Source: Microcoleus sp. FACHB-672
Lineage (GTDB): Bacteria; Cyanobacteriota; Cyanobacteriia; Cyanobacteriales; Oscillatoriaceae
Length of the DNA: 64,000 nucleotides
Assembly (NCBI RefSeq): GCF_014695725.1
Contig: NZ_JACJOU010000012.1
Location: 289,097 to 353,096, forward strand
Reading direction: 5' to 3'
In this document: piece by piece, positions 8,801 through 17,799 of the stretch
How positions within the stretch are numbered: the stretch's first letter is position 1
Layout: every line of letters begins with the position of its first letter
Translations under genes and position numbers: made by a program
The notes under the pieces: generated by a model
What the model was told of the DNA's origin: nothing
What the model saw: only the letters and a program-made list of their open reading frames with translations
The model's database searches: none

Positions 8801-9781
8801 TTGCGCTTAAGCAGAGAGGAACTGAAATTTTTTGCAAGTTTGCATTGGGCAATTAGCAGTTTCTTCTTACTTTTAGCTATCAGCTATCCGATTATATCTT
8901 ACGATTTGGTGGGATTAGGTGCCGGCTTTGTTTTAACGCGCTACGCGATCATGCAAGGACGAAACAACCCCAGTTTATTTCAGGCGGAAAGCTGGGTTTA
9001 TTTGGGAATTTTAGAAGGTGCCGGCATCGGAATTTATATGAGTAATAAGCTGCAACTAGCAGCGCTATTACTTCCCTGGAGTGCTGCGATTGCTGCTGCG
9101 ATCTCTTGTTTTCTCTACGCCTTACCTTGGGAAAATTGGGGATGGCCAAAAAGACCGTGGTTGCGTTCCGCCGTCGTTATTCCCACCGCAACGGCATTAT
9201 GTACTCCGACAACTAATCCTACCAGTTTGCTATTAGTGGCAGGATTCTATCTTGTCCTGGCGCAGCTAAATCGCCAAATTCGCATTACCTATCTCAGTAT
9301 CTTTTTTATTAATTGGGCGTTGCTTCGCTGGTTTACGATATTAAATGTCACCGATTTTTTAGCCTATACAACTCCACCGGCACTTTCCCTGCTTTATCTC
9401 GCCCAAGTTGATCCAAGTTTAAAATCAGTAGAACAAAGAGAATTGCGCCACATCTTGCGCTTGCTTGGCACCGGCACGATTTGCTTTGTGGCTTTATTCA
9501 CTTCTAATTGGTTTGTCTGTGGTGTATGGAGTGTTGTGGCAATTTTTGCGGGATTAACTTTAAGAGTACGGGCTTTTTTATATGTGGGAACTGCTACGTT
9601 TTTACTGAATGCCATTAATCAGTTAGTCATTCTCAGTTTAGATTATTCGTTTACGAAATGGATCATCGGTTTGCTCGTTGGCATTGCTTTTATTTACATT
9701 GCTGCCAACTTTGAAACTCGCCGTGAGCAAATTGTCGCTTTAGTACAGAATTGGATTGAGGAATTGCAAGAATGGCAGTAA
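5888..9781 (+). CDS. Very large multi-spanning membrane protein of unknown function
   Basis: At 1297 residues this is the second-longest reading frame in the window. Residues 1-50 are soluble with a helical EGLDLWLHLGLISDAQ segment and a QLCRQYL helix. A Pro/Lys/Glu linker (about 60-85) follows, and then almost unbroken hydrophobic segments, roughly 30 or more predicted helices, to the end. A few polar loops occur (e.g. the Glu/Ser-rich loop near 560-575). I see no ATP-binding, glycosyltransferase or transporter motif. It starts with GTG at 5888 or ATG at 5903 (MSLQPE). It stands alone and converges on the FY-repeat protein gene. Function unrecognised. Confidence 0.85.
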   Translation: MIAEVMSLQPERSIRIELNIQAEQPELLEGLDLWLHLGLISDAQVRQLCRQYLTCRLPYQPVVAPPEKEREIKTEEAPPPAKRRTPQPVHSLMAELSVRWLLFLGVFMVVVSSGLLAASQWERFPAFGQYGVLLAYTLVFWAVSYWANRQRNLQLTAQTLQLVTLLLVPVNFWAMDGFRLWNYPLEWLTVAIATAALTGITVLLLKNQPNASRLALINTLGLSYLHWGWKLPALPVPLIAVYVGTVGTSLATFYQYRRISPQTPEPSAGTEEQASNNIQKYALTGAAVVAYALTILLFRAIFVARVPINQLGLAIGICGWLFAWLSQQETTNVTPSPSPRLTPWEQMGAILMVIGWLVAVVTEPWQAFAVSGLLLWFLSSRLRRHWQQDDLTGIYIIGLQSVWLAWRLIPEATQQWAITTGTQLAGIPVDAPWALLSLALFPYLIFMVWVTDWLRCRQKLALARFSEQLALIFGTCLTLLSLPYALLRTLNLLASTLTLAVVTCRQTPTRIVPVYLTHIAGLLTICSAIDWIWPNLSLGFWATILLVLAIVEWLFSLYSESKIETEESSEENLSLFINKNSSWYLGLVLAGISYFLLLNNYSNFLSNIGNSYPEWGLVWLIAPLALTGITRRLNTSRRPISSWLSTSALFMAQILTIQMPATRLIGLGVATSLMFLNTRYLRQVSAAIITLGFGLSFFFTQLYEGIPVFPRLTANDWLVTIAGTFGILWLLRSLLLVTSPPKAEGETPSLAAIYAPAVDFWGITLCSVELLILTLHSFAVYWKWLDPSVLVIIAAGITLTAILYRGRRQPSNWMLYSFGWGLEVLAAEFLGFFGREVIHLAIANIALGLIFQLIGDWWQRRAGTENFPSSWHILPLLYGGLGALLRWGLFANWTGLTSLGLALIAIGVGRRRQELKFLVYLGLIGASVSAYEILGYRISSLPAGDQLIAMVALGTSILYAYRILNIWLSDYLRLSREELKFFASLHWAISSFFLLLAISYPIISYDLVGLGAGFVLTRYAIMQGRNNPSLFQAESWVYLGILEGAGIGIYMSNKLQLAALLLPWSAAIAAAISCFLYALPWENWGWPKRPWLRSAVVIPTATALCTPTTNPTSLLLVAGFYLVLAQLNRQIRITYLSIFFINWALLRWFTILNVTDFLAYTTPPALSLLYLAQVDPSLKSVEQRELRHILRLLGTGTICFVALFTSNWFVCGVWSVVAIFAGLTLRVRAFLYVGTATFLLNAINQLVILSLDYSFTKWIIGLLVGIAFIYIAANFETRREQIVALVQNWIEELQEWQ

Positions 9782-9831
9782 ATAATAAGTCCTGTATTTT
9801 AGTTTGACTATTTATTGCCAAAAGAGATTTT

Positions 9832-9905
9832 TTAGATTTAACCACAGATGAGATCGCATTATGCCGGCAGGCATAGCCAGATCATTTATCTGTGATTAAA
9901 TCTAA
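9832..9905. repeat. 74-bp palindromic element between convergent genes
   Basis: TTAGATTTAACCACAGAT at 9832-9849 pairs with ATCTGTGATTAAATCTAA at 9888-9905 (17 of 18 positions). Inside lies a smaller ATGCC/GGCAT hairpin around GGCA. The inner words ACCACAGATG and GGCATAGCC recur near 63050-63095, so this is probably one copy of a dispersed palindromic family that also serves as a two-way terminator. Confidence 0.75.
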
Positions 9906-9954
9906 GCATTGAGTGAGTCGCGCACAACCCTAAAAATTACTCATGACTTAAGGC

Positions 9955-12792
9955 TTATGAGAGGTAATCAGGAGCAAGTGCAACTGACTCAGGTTTGTTC
10001 CTCGCCGCTGATAGTGTTGGGGCAATATCGAGGGAACCTAACTGGTTGAGAATGCCATCAAAGCGCATGATTAAATTGTTGGATTTCTCAGCGACATAAA
10101 GGTTTGCACCGTCGAATGTAATATCAACAGGATTTCCTAACTTCGAGTTTACGCCGGCAATTTGGGCGCGAACTGCAACATTGCCATTTGCCGCACCGGC
10201 ATTATTAATGACAAACAGTTGTCCGTCAGCTGCATTCATGGCGCTGCCGACATCTGAAAGCAGCAATGTGTCAGAAGATTCCACGTAAATAATTCCATGC
10301 AAGTTGATAGATGCTTTTGCCGTTCCTGTCGGATCGAACGGAGTGAGAACTCGCGTTGGGCCGTTAGTACCTTGAGTGACAGAATACTGGTCATAAACGA
10401 GTACAGTGCCATCGGTGGCGGCAACAAACAGTCGATCTTGTGATGGCGCATAATCAACATCCCAAGGCCGGCGTCCGCCAAGGTCGGTCGTCTTGAATAC
10501 GGGTGCTACGTCGCCTTGCGCTTGGGTGCTGAAGGCAAGAATTGCCGGTGTTGCGGCATTATTTTCGGCAACAAAAACTAGACCTAAACTATCAGCAACC
10601 TCGACACCTTTCGGACTAATCATGCCGGTGTTTGCACCTGTAATTAGTCGGTCACGCGACGCACTAAATGTGCCGCCATTTCGGCTTTCGGCCTGCCGAT
10701 TTACGACTAAAATTCCGCCGTTGGTGTCGTTGCTATCAAAGGTAATAAAGGCATCGCCTGTTTGGTCGAAGGTGATGTTTTCTACGCTTGCCACGCCGTT
10801 AGCGGTGTTAAATGTCGTTTGGGTGGTTTGCAAATTCGTAGAAAGCCGTGCGACGAAGTCAGTGGCACCGGCAGATGGGGGGTTGCTAGTCGTAACGATG
10901 GAATTGATTAGCGTGCCTGTAGACTCGATATCGGTGACATCAGCATTAGCCGGCCCTTGAGAAAGTTGAGCGACTAAAGATTCTGGCTTGATTTGGCTGA
11001 CACTGACTTGAGGCGCAATATCGCCGCTAGGTCCATTAAATATGTTCTTGAAAATCAATAGCTGATCTTTTGCTTTCTCTGCAACTTGAACATCATTGCC
11101 GGTCAAGATCATATCCACTGGATTACCCAGTTGAGTAGCCGGCCCTTCTAGGGTGCGAGATGGAACCACGTTGCCATCAGCGGCGCTAGCATTATTGATG
11201 ACGTAAATTCGCCCGTCACTGTTAAAATTGGGGCTTTGCATTGCCGTAGCCGCGCCAACATCGGTAACGACTAATTGATTGCGGTTGGGTTCATAAACAA
11301 TGCCGTGAAGATTAGTAGAAACTTTAGTTCCACTCGCATTTACTAGGTTAATTCTTCGAGTGCTGCCGGCACCGATATTGCTGCCATTTCCGATGTAATT
11401 ATCGAAGACGCTAACAGTTCCATCGACTAAGGCGACGAACAGCCGATCTGCGTTTTCATCATAGGCAACGTCCCAAGGTTTGGCCGGCAAAGCAGTAGTA
11501 GCAACCGGCGGCACATTACCTCCGGCGGCGGTCCCAAATACTTTCACATCCCCTGCACCATTGTCTGCAACAAGAATAAATCCTGCTTCCTGCGCGATGG
11601 CGATGCCTTTGGGATTGAGCAAGCCGGTTTGAGATCCGGCAATTTCACGGTCTTTTAAAGCTGTAAATGCGTCGCCGTTTGCTCGATTGGCGATTTGAGA
11701 AATGGCGCGAATACTGCCGGCACCGGCTGTTACGTCACCGGCTTGATAAAGATTACCGAGTTCATCGAGTTCTACGCCTTCATTGTTGCCGGCGTCAAAT
11801 CGTTTTTGGAAGTTTAAAGTTCCAATAAACTGATCCACATCGCCGACGTTACCTGTGCCGTTACTAGAAACGTAAATTGCTAAAGGATTGACGGTTTCTC
11901 CGCCGCCGCTACGTCCTTCGGCGATGCCAAAGCGAATGTAATGTTCAATCGCACTCTTACGATTTCCGTTGCTGATCGCTGCTGCTACGTCTCCATTATT
12001 TTGTAGATAAAAGTTGGGATTAAATTGAGAACTGGGTTGGCGGTTGATTTCAAATTGACCGTAAACGACGTAATGCTCAATCGCGGAAGTTCCGCCTGAT
12101 GAGACTGCCGTTGCTACATCTGAATTGTTTTGCAGATAAAAATTGGGATCGAACAAAAATTGGGAGGTGCGGTTGGTTTCAAATTGACCGTAAACGATGA
12201 AATGCTCGATTGCCGAGGTTCCACCTGATGAGACTGCCGTTGCTACATCTGAATTGTTTTGCAGATAAAAATTGGTATCAAATAGCGCATTCGGGTTACG
12301 GTTGGCTTCAAATTGACCGAACCCCATGTATTGCTCAATCGCTGTAGTTGCGCCGGCGGATACTGCCGCTGCTACGTCTATATTGGTTTCTAAATAGTAA
12401 CTTTCGTCAAAAAATGGGTTGACTTTGCGGCTTTCAAATTGCCCATTTTCGATAAAGTGTTCGATGCCGGTGATCACGTCTTTATCAACGTCTGCTTTAA
12501 CGTCTTGATTTTGATCTAAATAAAAGCCGGTGTCGAAAATGGCGTTAGGGTTGCGTCCTTCAAATTGACCGTGCAGAATGAAGTGATCAAACCCATTTCC
12601 AGTCACATCTGAATTGGTATCAATATAATAGCCTTGATCAAAAAAGGCGCTAGGATTGCGCCCCTCAGATTTACCGTATAACTCGAAGTGTTCAAATCCG
12701 TTGTTATAAATGCCGGCGTTAACTGCTATTGCTACATCTTGGTTCTGGGATAAGTAAAAGTTTTCATTAAAAAGCCCTTGCGCGTCTAACAT
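9955..12792 (-). CDS. FYxxNxDV-repeat surface-type protein with duplicated propeller-like halves
   Basis: A 945-residue protein with no signal peptide or membrane helix. Residues 1-295 hold seven repeats of 35-44 residues, each starting F(D/N)xxFYLxxNxDV and ending EHxxxxGxxExR, with starts near 8, 51, 86, 128, 171, 214 and 257. Such repeats are known from exported, often RTX-type, proteins. Residues about 304-606 and 643-940 are two related halves sharing the ordered landmarks NPKGI/SPKGV, PWDV, RLFVA, DGTV, LHGI, GNPVD and VAEK, which suggest YVTN/NHL-like propeller blades. The beginning MLDAQGLFNENFYL starts directly inside repeat one, as in type I secreted proteins. The substrate or partner is unknown, and adhesion or a matrix role is only a guess. 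Confidence 0.8.
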   Translation of the reverse strand: MLDAQGLFNENFYLSQNQDVAIAVNAGIYNNGFEHFELYGKSEGRNPSAFFDQGYYIDTNSDVTGNGFDHFILHGQFEGRNPNAIFDTGFYLDQNQDVKADVDKDVITGIEHFIENGQFESRKVNPFFDESYYLETNIDVAAAVSAGATTAIEQYMGFGQFEANRNPNALFDTNFYLQNNSDVATAVSSGGTSAIEHFIVYGQFETNRTSQFLFDPNFYLQNNSDVATAVSSGGTSAIEHYVVYGQFEINRQPSSQFNPNFYLQNNGDVAAAISNGNRKSAIEHYIRFGIAEGRSGGGETVNPLAIYVSSNGTGNVGDVDQFIGTLNFQKRFDAGNNEGVELDELGNLYQAGDVTAGAGSIRAISQIANRANGDAFTALKDREIAGSQTGLLNPKGIAIAQEAGFILVADNGAGDVKVFGTAAGGNVPPVATTALPAKPWDVAYDENADRLFVALVDGTVSVFDNYIGNGSNIGAGSTRRINLVNASGTKVSTNLHGIVYEPNRNQLVVTDVGAATAMQSPNFNSDGRIYVINNASAADGNVVPSRTLEGPATQLGNPVDMILTGNDVQVAEKAKDQLLIFKNIFNGPSGDIAPQVSVSQIKPESLVAQLSQGPANADVTDIESTGTLINSIVTTSNPPSAGATDFVARLSTNLQTTQTTFNTANGVASVENITFDQTGDAFITFDSNDTNGGILVVNRQAESRNGGTFSASRDRLITGANTGMISPKGVEVADSLGLVFVAENNAATPAILAFSTQAQGDVAPVFKTTDLGGRRPWDVDYAPSQDRLFVAATDGTVLVYDQYSVTQGTNGPTRVLTPFDPTGTAKASINLHGIIYVESSDTLLLSDVGSAMNAADGQLFVINNAGAANGNVAVRAQIAGVNSKLGNPVDITFDGANLYVAEKSNNLIMRFDGILNQLGSLDIAPTLSAARNKPESVALAPDYLS
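12095..12275 (-). repeat. Two identical 52-bp segments inside the FY-repeat gene
   Basis: 12095-12146 and 12224-12275 are identical over 52 bp with a period of 129 bp (43 codons). They encode the start of repeats five and six (QNNSDVATAVSSGG). Identity at DNA level points to recent duplication or gene conversion. Confidence 0.9.
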
Positions 12793-13217
12793 AAGTTATG
12801 ATCCGAAATACAAAGTACAAACAAACTGAAAACTAGAATCGTCTCTGGTGCGATCCCGGAGCTGGATGGAGTGCTATAGGGCTACTTTCATAGCTAAAGC
12901 AGTAGTGAGCGCAGCTAGATCAATACAGTTGAAAGATTGTACCACAAAGCATACTCATCCTTATCTTTTACTGAATAATTTGCATTTTGCCTATCATTGC
13001 TCAAACCTTTGTCAAGAACCCACTGAGGTTGTACAAAAAAATTGAAATCTGGATTTAATAGGGTTTAGATTTTCTAGCTTTGGGGAGTTGACAACACCTA
13101 TTCCAGTAAACGTTTAAAAATTTTATTAATTAATATTGAAAAAAATCTAAAATTTTGAGAAATTAATTTAAAATTTTTGTAAAGACAAAATTTAACACCC
13201 ACGCCCTTCAAAACTGG
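12793..13217. other. AT-rich divergent intergenic region
   Basis: 425 bp between two divergently transcribed genes. The part from 13080 to 13200 is strongly AT-rich with long A and T runs, as in promoter or curved DNA. I see no convincing gene, RNA or operator; the short reading frame at 12848-13045 looks accidental. Confidence 0.6.
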
Positions 13218-14594
13218 ATGCCAGATCAAATTATTCACGCTCAACCGGCTTTAGAATTTATCCCACCGGCACTTAACCCCCTGATTTTGTGGGGTTGTCA
13301 AAAACTGCTGCCGGCGTGGCTACCATTGAAGACAACCATTACTGATATTCAAGCCGATAATGTTGCGGACTTAGTTAAACTTTTTCATCAATTTCAAGAA
13401 GGTAAAATTCGCTTTTTATTGGCATTCCGTCACCCGAATACAGACGATCCTTACTGTCTGGGATACTTAACGTGGCAGCTAGTGCCACAAATCGCGAGAG
13501 AAAAAGGAATTTCTCTAAAACATCCAACTCATTTTCACTTTATTTATGACCGAGGAATTCCTCTGTGGGCTGGGGAACAAGTCGGCTGGTTATATTCTCG
13601 ATTAGGGGGCACTCCCATCCAGCGGGGTAAGATAGATCGCCAGGGATTGCGTTCAGCGCGTGAGCTATTTGTTGGCGGTAAATTTCCATTGGCAGCCTCC
13701 CCAGAAGGCGCAACAAACGGTCATAATGAACTCGTCAGTCCCTTAGAACCTGGAATTGCTCAGTTAGGCTTTTGGTGTGCGGAAGATTTGTTAAAAGCTG
13801 GACGATCTGAACAAGTTTTTATTGTGCCAATGGGGATTCAATATCGTTATGTTGAAGAACCTTGGGATGCAGTGGATAAATTGTTAAGTCAATTAGAGAC
13901 AGAATGCGGTTTGCCGGCTTTTGAAAAAAATCCTGAATCCCTGGAAAATCCGAACTCTGAAATTCAAAGTTATTTTTACCGTCGGCTGATTCGGATAGGG
14001 GGGCATTTACTGGCGATGATGGAGGAATTTTACACCCACTTTTATCATCGAAAATTACCTCAAATTAGCGAAAGCGCAGAATTATCTACTCGACTTTATG
14101 CCTTGCTAGATGTCGCATTACAAGTTGCAGAAGAGTATTTTAATTTACCGCAAAAAGGCAATTTAATTGATCGCTGCCGGCGCTTAGAACAAGCCGGTTG
14201 GGATCGCATTTATCGAGAAGATATCAAAGACTTTGAAACATTATCTCTTTTGGAACGTGGACTTGCAGATCGCATTGCTGAAGAAGCCAACTTGAGAATG
14301 TGGCACATGAGACTCGCAGAAAGTTTTGTGGCGGTAACGGGGCGATATGTGAAAGAAAAACCCACGGTTGAACGATTTGCTGAAACCGCTTTACTCTTAC
14401 GAGATGTCATGACTCGAATTCAGGGAGGTAATCCTTTTGGGCGTCCGAAGTTGGGCAAACAACGCGTGCAAATGACGGTGGGTGAACCGATTTCTGTCAG
14501 CGACAGGTGGGATGCTTATAAAAGTAGCCGGCGATCTGCTGTTGCCGGTTTAACGAAAGACTTACAAATGGCTTTAGAAGGGATGATTTTTTAG
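13218..14594 (+). CDS. 1-acyl-glycerol-phosphate acyltransferase-like protein (PlsC family)
   Basis: A 458-residue protein with a phosphate acyltransferase core. The HX4D catalytic motif is at H72-D77 (FRHPNTDD), the second block at about 110-130 (FIYDRGIPLWAGEQVGWLYS), and the substrate-binding PEG motif (SPEGATNG) near 160. A long C-terminal part from about 230 is helical and outside the core family. It probably acylates a lipid intermediate at the membrane, but the acceptor cannot be told. Only weak hydrophobic segments are present. It is a lone gene followed by an 8-bp hairpin and a small lipoprotein gene. Confidence 0.82.
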   Translation: MPDQIIHAQPALEFIPPALNPLILWGCQKLLPAWLPLKTTITDIQADNVADLVKLFHQFQEGKIRFLLAFRHPNTDDPYCLGYLTWQLVPQIAREKGISLKHPTHFHFIYDRGIPLWAGEQVGWLYSRLGGTPIQRGKIDRQGLRSARELFVGGKFPLAASPEGATNGHNELVSPLEPGIAQLGFWCAEDLLKAGRSEQVFIVPMGIQYRYVEEPWDAVDKLLSQLETECGLPAFEKNPESLENPNSEIQSYFYRRLIRIGGHLLAMMEEFYTHFYHRKLPQISESAELSTRLYALLDVALQVAEEYFNLPQKGNLIDRCRRLEQAGWDRIYREDIKDFETLSLLERGLADRIAEEANLRMWHMRLAESFVAVTGRYVKEKPTVERFAETALLLRDVMTRIQGGNPFGRPKLGKQRVQMTVGEPISVSDRWDAYKSSRRSAVAGLTKDLQMALEGMIF

Positions 14595-14605
14595 TTTATT
14601 AGGGA

Positions 14606-14632
14606 AAATCTCGCTGCCGAGGGGCGAGATTT
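14606..14632 (+). terminator. Hairpin after the acyltransferase gene
   Basis: AAATCTCG at 14606-14613 pairs with CGAGATTT at 14625-14632, 12 bp after the stop codon. There is no T tract. It is a possible terminator. Confidence 0.45.
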
Positions 14633-14679
14633 CGCTACACTAGAGTTAAGCTGTCCCGCACTTTGGAGCTTTCCTCAAA

Positions 14680-14901
14680 ATGCTAAAATTAAAAGTCGCG
14701 TCTTTAACAGTAACCAGTCTCCTTTTATTTCTATTTGCCGGCTGTTCTAACTCTTCGCAACCTCAAAGTACACCGGCTTCTCCATCAACCGTAACAGAAA
14801 CACCGGCACCTGGATTGACTCCCATTAATAGAGTAAAAGATAAAGTGAATGACGCACAGGAAAAAGATAACCAAAGACGAGAGGAGACGCAGAATCCTTA
14901 A
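14680..14901 (+). CDS. Small lipoprotein
   Basis: A 73-residue protein with a clear lipoprotein signal: basic start MLKLK, a hydrophobic core, and the lipobox LFAGC with the acylated Cys at residue 22. The mature part is only about 50 residues, rich in Ser, Thr and Pro, then charged (KVNDAQEKDNQRREE). It ends 2 bp from the end of the convergent DUF2079 gene. Function unknown. Confidence 0.7.
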   Translation: MLKLKVASLTVTSLLLFLFAGCSNSSQPQSTPASPSTVTETPAPGLTPINRVKDKVNDAQEKDNQRREETQNP

Positions 14902-14903
14902 AA

Positions 14904-16418
14904 TTATTCAGTTAGCGAATTGCTCACTTGTTGAATAAACAGGTAAACATCATCTTGCTGATAACTGAGTTTAAATTCTGGCTTAGTTTTAAGTTTCTCT
15001 ACTAAGCCGGCAGCAAATTTTGGCGAACTCTTCCAACCCGGATCTCGCAAATTTAGCAAAATATATTTAAATTCAGCTAAATTTCCCGGCGGTGAACTCG
15101 CATCGGTAAATTTTATAAGTTGCCGGCAACTTAAATGCGGGGAAATTTCATGAGTTGTTAAAACACTTTCCCGTGTTTGTATTTGAGCAATTGCCTGTCG
15201 TGTTGCTTTCCAAGTATCCAGAGAATCTAGATAAATAGAACCAAAATAACCGTACTTGGCTAATACAATAAATGCTAAAAATGACCACAAAATAAGTGGC
15301 AAGACACTTCCCTGTCGCCTTTTTAGAAAAGAAAGAAAAGGAATAACAAAGAAAAAAGTATTCTTTTTTCCGCTTTCTAATGGGGTATCAATTTCCTTAG
15401 CCGCCAGGTTAGAAATGACTGCCACCAGCAGAAAAGGTAACACCGGCAGCGAATATTGCTGCACCAAATTTCGTTGAGTTGCGGCTTCTGATAGAATATT
15501 TAAAACCAGTGTAGAAACTGCCCCCACTAACGGCGAGAGATGCTGCGGCGACAACCACCAAATCACCGGCAATACCAATAATGCCAGATATTCCAATGTT
15601 GCCAGGGAAAAGATTTTGCCCAAAATAAGTGCCGGTTGTAGCAGCAAATTCTTGAGCATTTCTGGTGCAGAATTGCCAAGATAACTGTAACGCGGTAAAT
15701 GACGCGCCACAGATGCCGCATTGCTGCCAAAAAATGGAATAATAAATTGCGTAGCAATCAGAAACCAAGCGACACCGGCAGCAATCGCAATTATTCCCAA
15801 TAACCGCTTTTTCTCAAAAATAATTAGCCAAAAACCCATCGTCACAACTGTCAGCGCCAAAACTGCTTTGCAACTTAAAACCAAGGCAATTGCTAAACAA
15901 AACCATCCAATTTGATTCTGTCGCGCGGCTAAAATTGCCCATAAAAGTGCCGGCAGTGCAATCACTTCTGGATGAAAATCGAACAAATTGAGATTAAAAA
16001 CTAGCGGATAAAGAAGATAAACGCCAGCCATCGCTAACGCCGGCTTATCCTGCAACCCAGCTAACTTGGCAAGCCGCCATGCCGGCAGTGCACCCAACGC
16101 CAAGGCAGCCGCTTGCACAGCAAGTAACCCGTGCACATCGGGATAAATTTTGTACAGCAAAGCCAGTGGGTAAAGAATTAAAGCAGCATGATCGCCAAGA
16201 ATGTGAAACCCGATAAACGAAGAAATTGCCGGCTTTCCCTGGCTAATCAGATAAACCGCTTGATCAAAAATTCCCAAATCAAACGCGCCAGATTGAAATA
16301 AAGCGTGTCGCAAACTGCTGCAAGCAAAAAAAATCACCGCAGCCGCGCCGGCAATCCAATACACTGCATTATATTTAATATTTGTCAAGATAAAACTGCG
16401 AATATTTTGACTCAACAT
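14904..16418 (-). CDS. DUF2079 family membrane protein
   Basis: A 504-residue protein with about ten membrane helices and the DUF2079 opening FQSGAFDLGIFDQAVYLIS, followed by GFHILGDHAALILYPLALLYKI (residues about 42-90). The pattern of an acidic residue in the first loop and a GDH motif resembles GT-C glycosyltransferases, and this family is commonly linked to that group. The C-terminal 110 residues are soluble. Transfer of a sugar from a lipid donor is a reasonable guess, not shown. The gene is divergent from dxr. Confidence 0.82.
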   Translation of the reverse strand: MLSQNIRSFILTNIKYNAVYWIAGAAAVIFFACSSLRHALFQSGAFDLGIFDQAVYLISQGKPAISSFIGFHILGDHAALILYPLALLYKIYPDVHGLLAVQAAALALGALPAWRLAKLAGLQDKPALAMAGVYLLYPLVFNLNLFDFHPEVIALPALLWAILAARQNQIGWFCLAIALVLSCKAVLALTVVTMGFWLIIFEKKRLLGIIAIAAGVAWFLIATQFIIPFFGSNAASVARHLPRYSYLGNSAPEMLKNLLLQPALILGKIFSLATLEYLALLVLPVIWWLSPQHLSPLVGAVSTLVLNILSEAATQRNLVQQYSLPVLPFLLVAVISNLAAKEIDTPLESGKKNTFFFVIPFLSFLKRRQGSVLPLILWSFLAFIVLAKYGYFGSIYLDSLDTWKATRQAIAQIQTRESVLTTHEISPHLSCRQLIKFTDASSPPGNLAEFKYILLNLRDPGWKSSPKFAAGLVEKLKTKPEFKLSYQQDDVYLFIQQVSNSLTE

Positions 16419-16429
16419 TATTAATTAAC

Positions 16430-16466
16430 CATGCCCCTACCTTTAGGTTGGCGAAGCCTTGCCCCA
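16430..16466 (+). repeat. 37-bp dispersed repeat, copy 1
   Basis: This 37-bp stretch, starting CATGCCCCTACCTTTAGG, matches 48308-48344 at 35 of 37 positions in the same orientation. Both copies sit between genes. Confidence 0.85.
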
Positions 16467-16567
16467 TCCCCCATTCCGCACTTTTTCCAGAAGTGAAACG
16501 CCACCTCTCTATATCAGCGATCCCGTCCTTGTTTATAGTGGAGTTGCCCTATAAATGTTAAACAATT

Positions 16568-17764
16568 GTGAAAGCGATTACTCTCCTCGGCTCCACCGGC
16601 TCTATCGGCACTCAGACCTTAGATATTGTCGCTCAATACCCCGATCAGTTTCGCATTGTCGGATTGGCAGCAGGACGCAATGTGGAGATGCTAGCGCAGC
16701 AGATCCGCCAGTTTAAACCGGCAATCGTCGCCATTTGTGACGAAGACAAATTAGCCGAACTGAAAGAAGCGATCTCAGATATCGATCCCCAACCGATCCT
16801 GCTTGCTGGGGAAGCCGGTGTAATAGAAGTCGCCCGATATGGAGATGCCGAAGCTGTTGTCACCGGCATTGTCGGTTGTGCCGGCTTGTTGCCTACGATT
16901 GCCGCTATCGAAGCTGGGAAAGATATTGCCTTAGCGAATAAAGAAACATTGATTGCCGGTGGGCCGGTTGTCAACCCCCTTGTCGAGAAACACGGCGTCA
17001 AATTGTTGCCGGCAGATTCTGAGCATTCTGCCATTTTTCAGTGCCTCCAAGGCGTCCCTCCCGGCGGCTTACGACGAATTCTGCTAACCGCCTCTGGGGG
17101 TGCCTTCCGTGATTGGCCGGTGGAGAAACTGTCACAAGTCACCGTTGCCGATGCACTCAAACATCCTAACTGGTCAATGGGTCGCAAAATCACCGTCGAT
17201 TCTGCCACTTTAATGAATAAAGGTTTAGAAGTCATTGAAGCGCATTATCTCTTCGGTTTAGATTACGACCGCATCGACATTGTGATTCACCCGCAAAGCA
17301 TTATTCACTCATTAATTGAGTTGCAAGATACCTCAGTTTTAGCTCAATTAGGTTGGCCGGATATGCGTTTACCCTTGCTTTACGCCTTATCTTGGCCAGA
17401 GCGAATTTATACCGATTGGGAACCTCTAAATTTAGTTAAAGCAGGGGATTTAACCTTCCGTGAACCGGATCACCAAAAGTATCCTTGTATGCAGCTTGCT
17501 TATAATGCCGGTCGTGCCGGTGGTTCCATGCCGGCTGTTTTAAATGCCGCCAATGAGCAGGCTGTCGCACTATTTTTAGATGAAAAAATTCAATTCTTAG
17601 ATATCCCTCGTTTAATTGAATCTGCCTGCGACAAACATCAAGCTGATAACTCTCCAAACCCTTCTCTTGATGATATCTTGACAGCAGATCAGTGGGCACG
17701 GCAAGAAGTTTTAGCAGCCAGTGAAAAACTTGACGGGCGGGAGCGTCTAATTTCCCTGCGATAA
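16568..17764 (+). CDS. dxr: 1-deoxy-D-xylulose 5-phosphate reductoisomerase
   Basis: A 398-residue enzyme of the MEP isoprenoid pathway, converting DXP to MEP with NADPH. The Rossmann NADPH motif [12 protein letters not shown] is at residues 8-19. NKETLIAGG (about 120), the metal-binding EHSAIFQ (about 155) and the substrate loop [20 protein letters not shown] (about 200-220) are all present. Length is normal. GTG at 16568 places the nucleotide motif at the right distance. ispF of the same pathway is 15 kb away, so they are not an operon here. Confidence 0.97.
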   Translation: MKAITLLGSTGSIGTQTLDIVAQYPDQFRIVGLAAGRNVEMLAQQIRQFKPAIVAICDEDKLAELKEAISDIDPQPILLAGEAGVIEVARYGDAEAVVTGIVGCAGLLPTIAAIEAGKDIALANKETLIAGGPVVNPLVEKHGVKLLPADSEHSAIFQCLQGVPPGGLRRILLTASGGAFRDWPVEKLSQVTVADALKHPNWSMGRKITVDSATLMNKGLEVIEAHYLFGLDYDRIDIVIHPQSIIHSLIELQDTSVLAQLGWPDMRLPLLYALSWPERIYTDWEPLNLVKAGDLTFREPDHQKYPCMQLAYNAGRAGGSMPAVLNAANEQAVALFLDEKIQFLDIPRLIESACDKHQADNSPNPSLDDILTADQWARQEVLAASEKLDGRERLISLR

Positions 17765-17799
17765 AATGAAGTAAGCCCCATCCTTCAGGTAAAAATTGA

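Noticed and set aside
12095..12275. Possible CRISPR repeat pair
   Set aside because: Only two copies, inside a reading frame, with a 129-bp period equal to a protein repeat.
12848..13045. 65-codon frame upstream of the acyltransferase
   Set aside because: No family resemblance, odd composition and no ribosome site.
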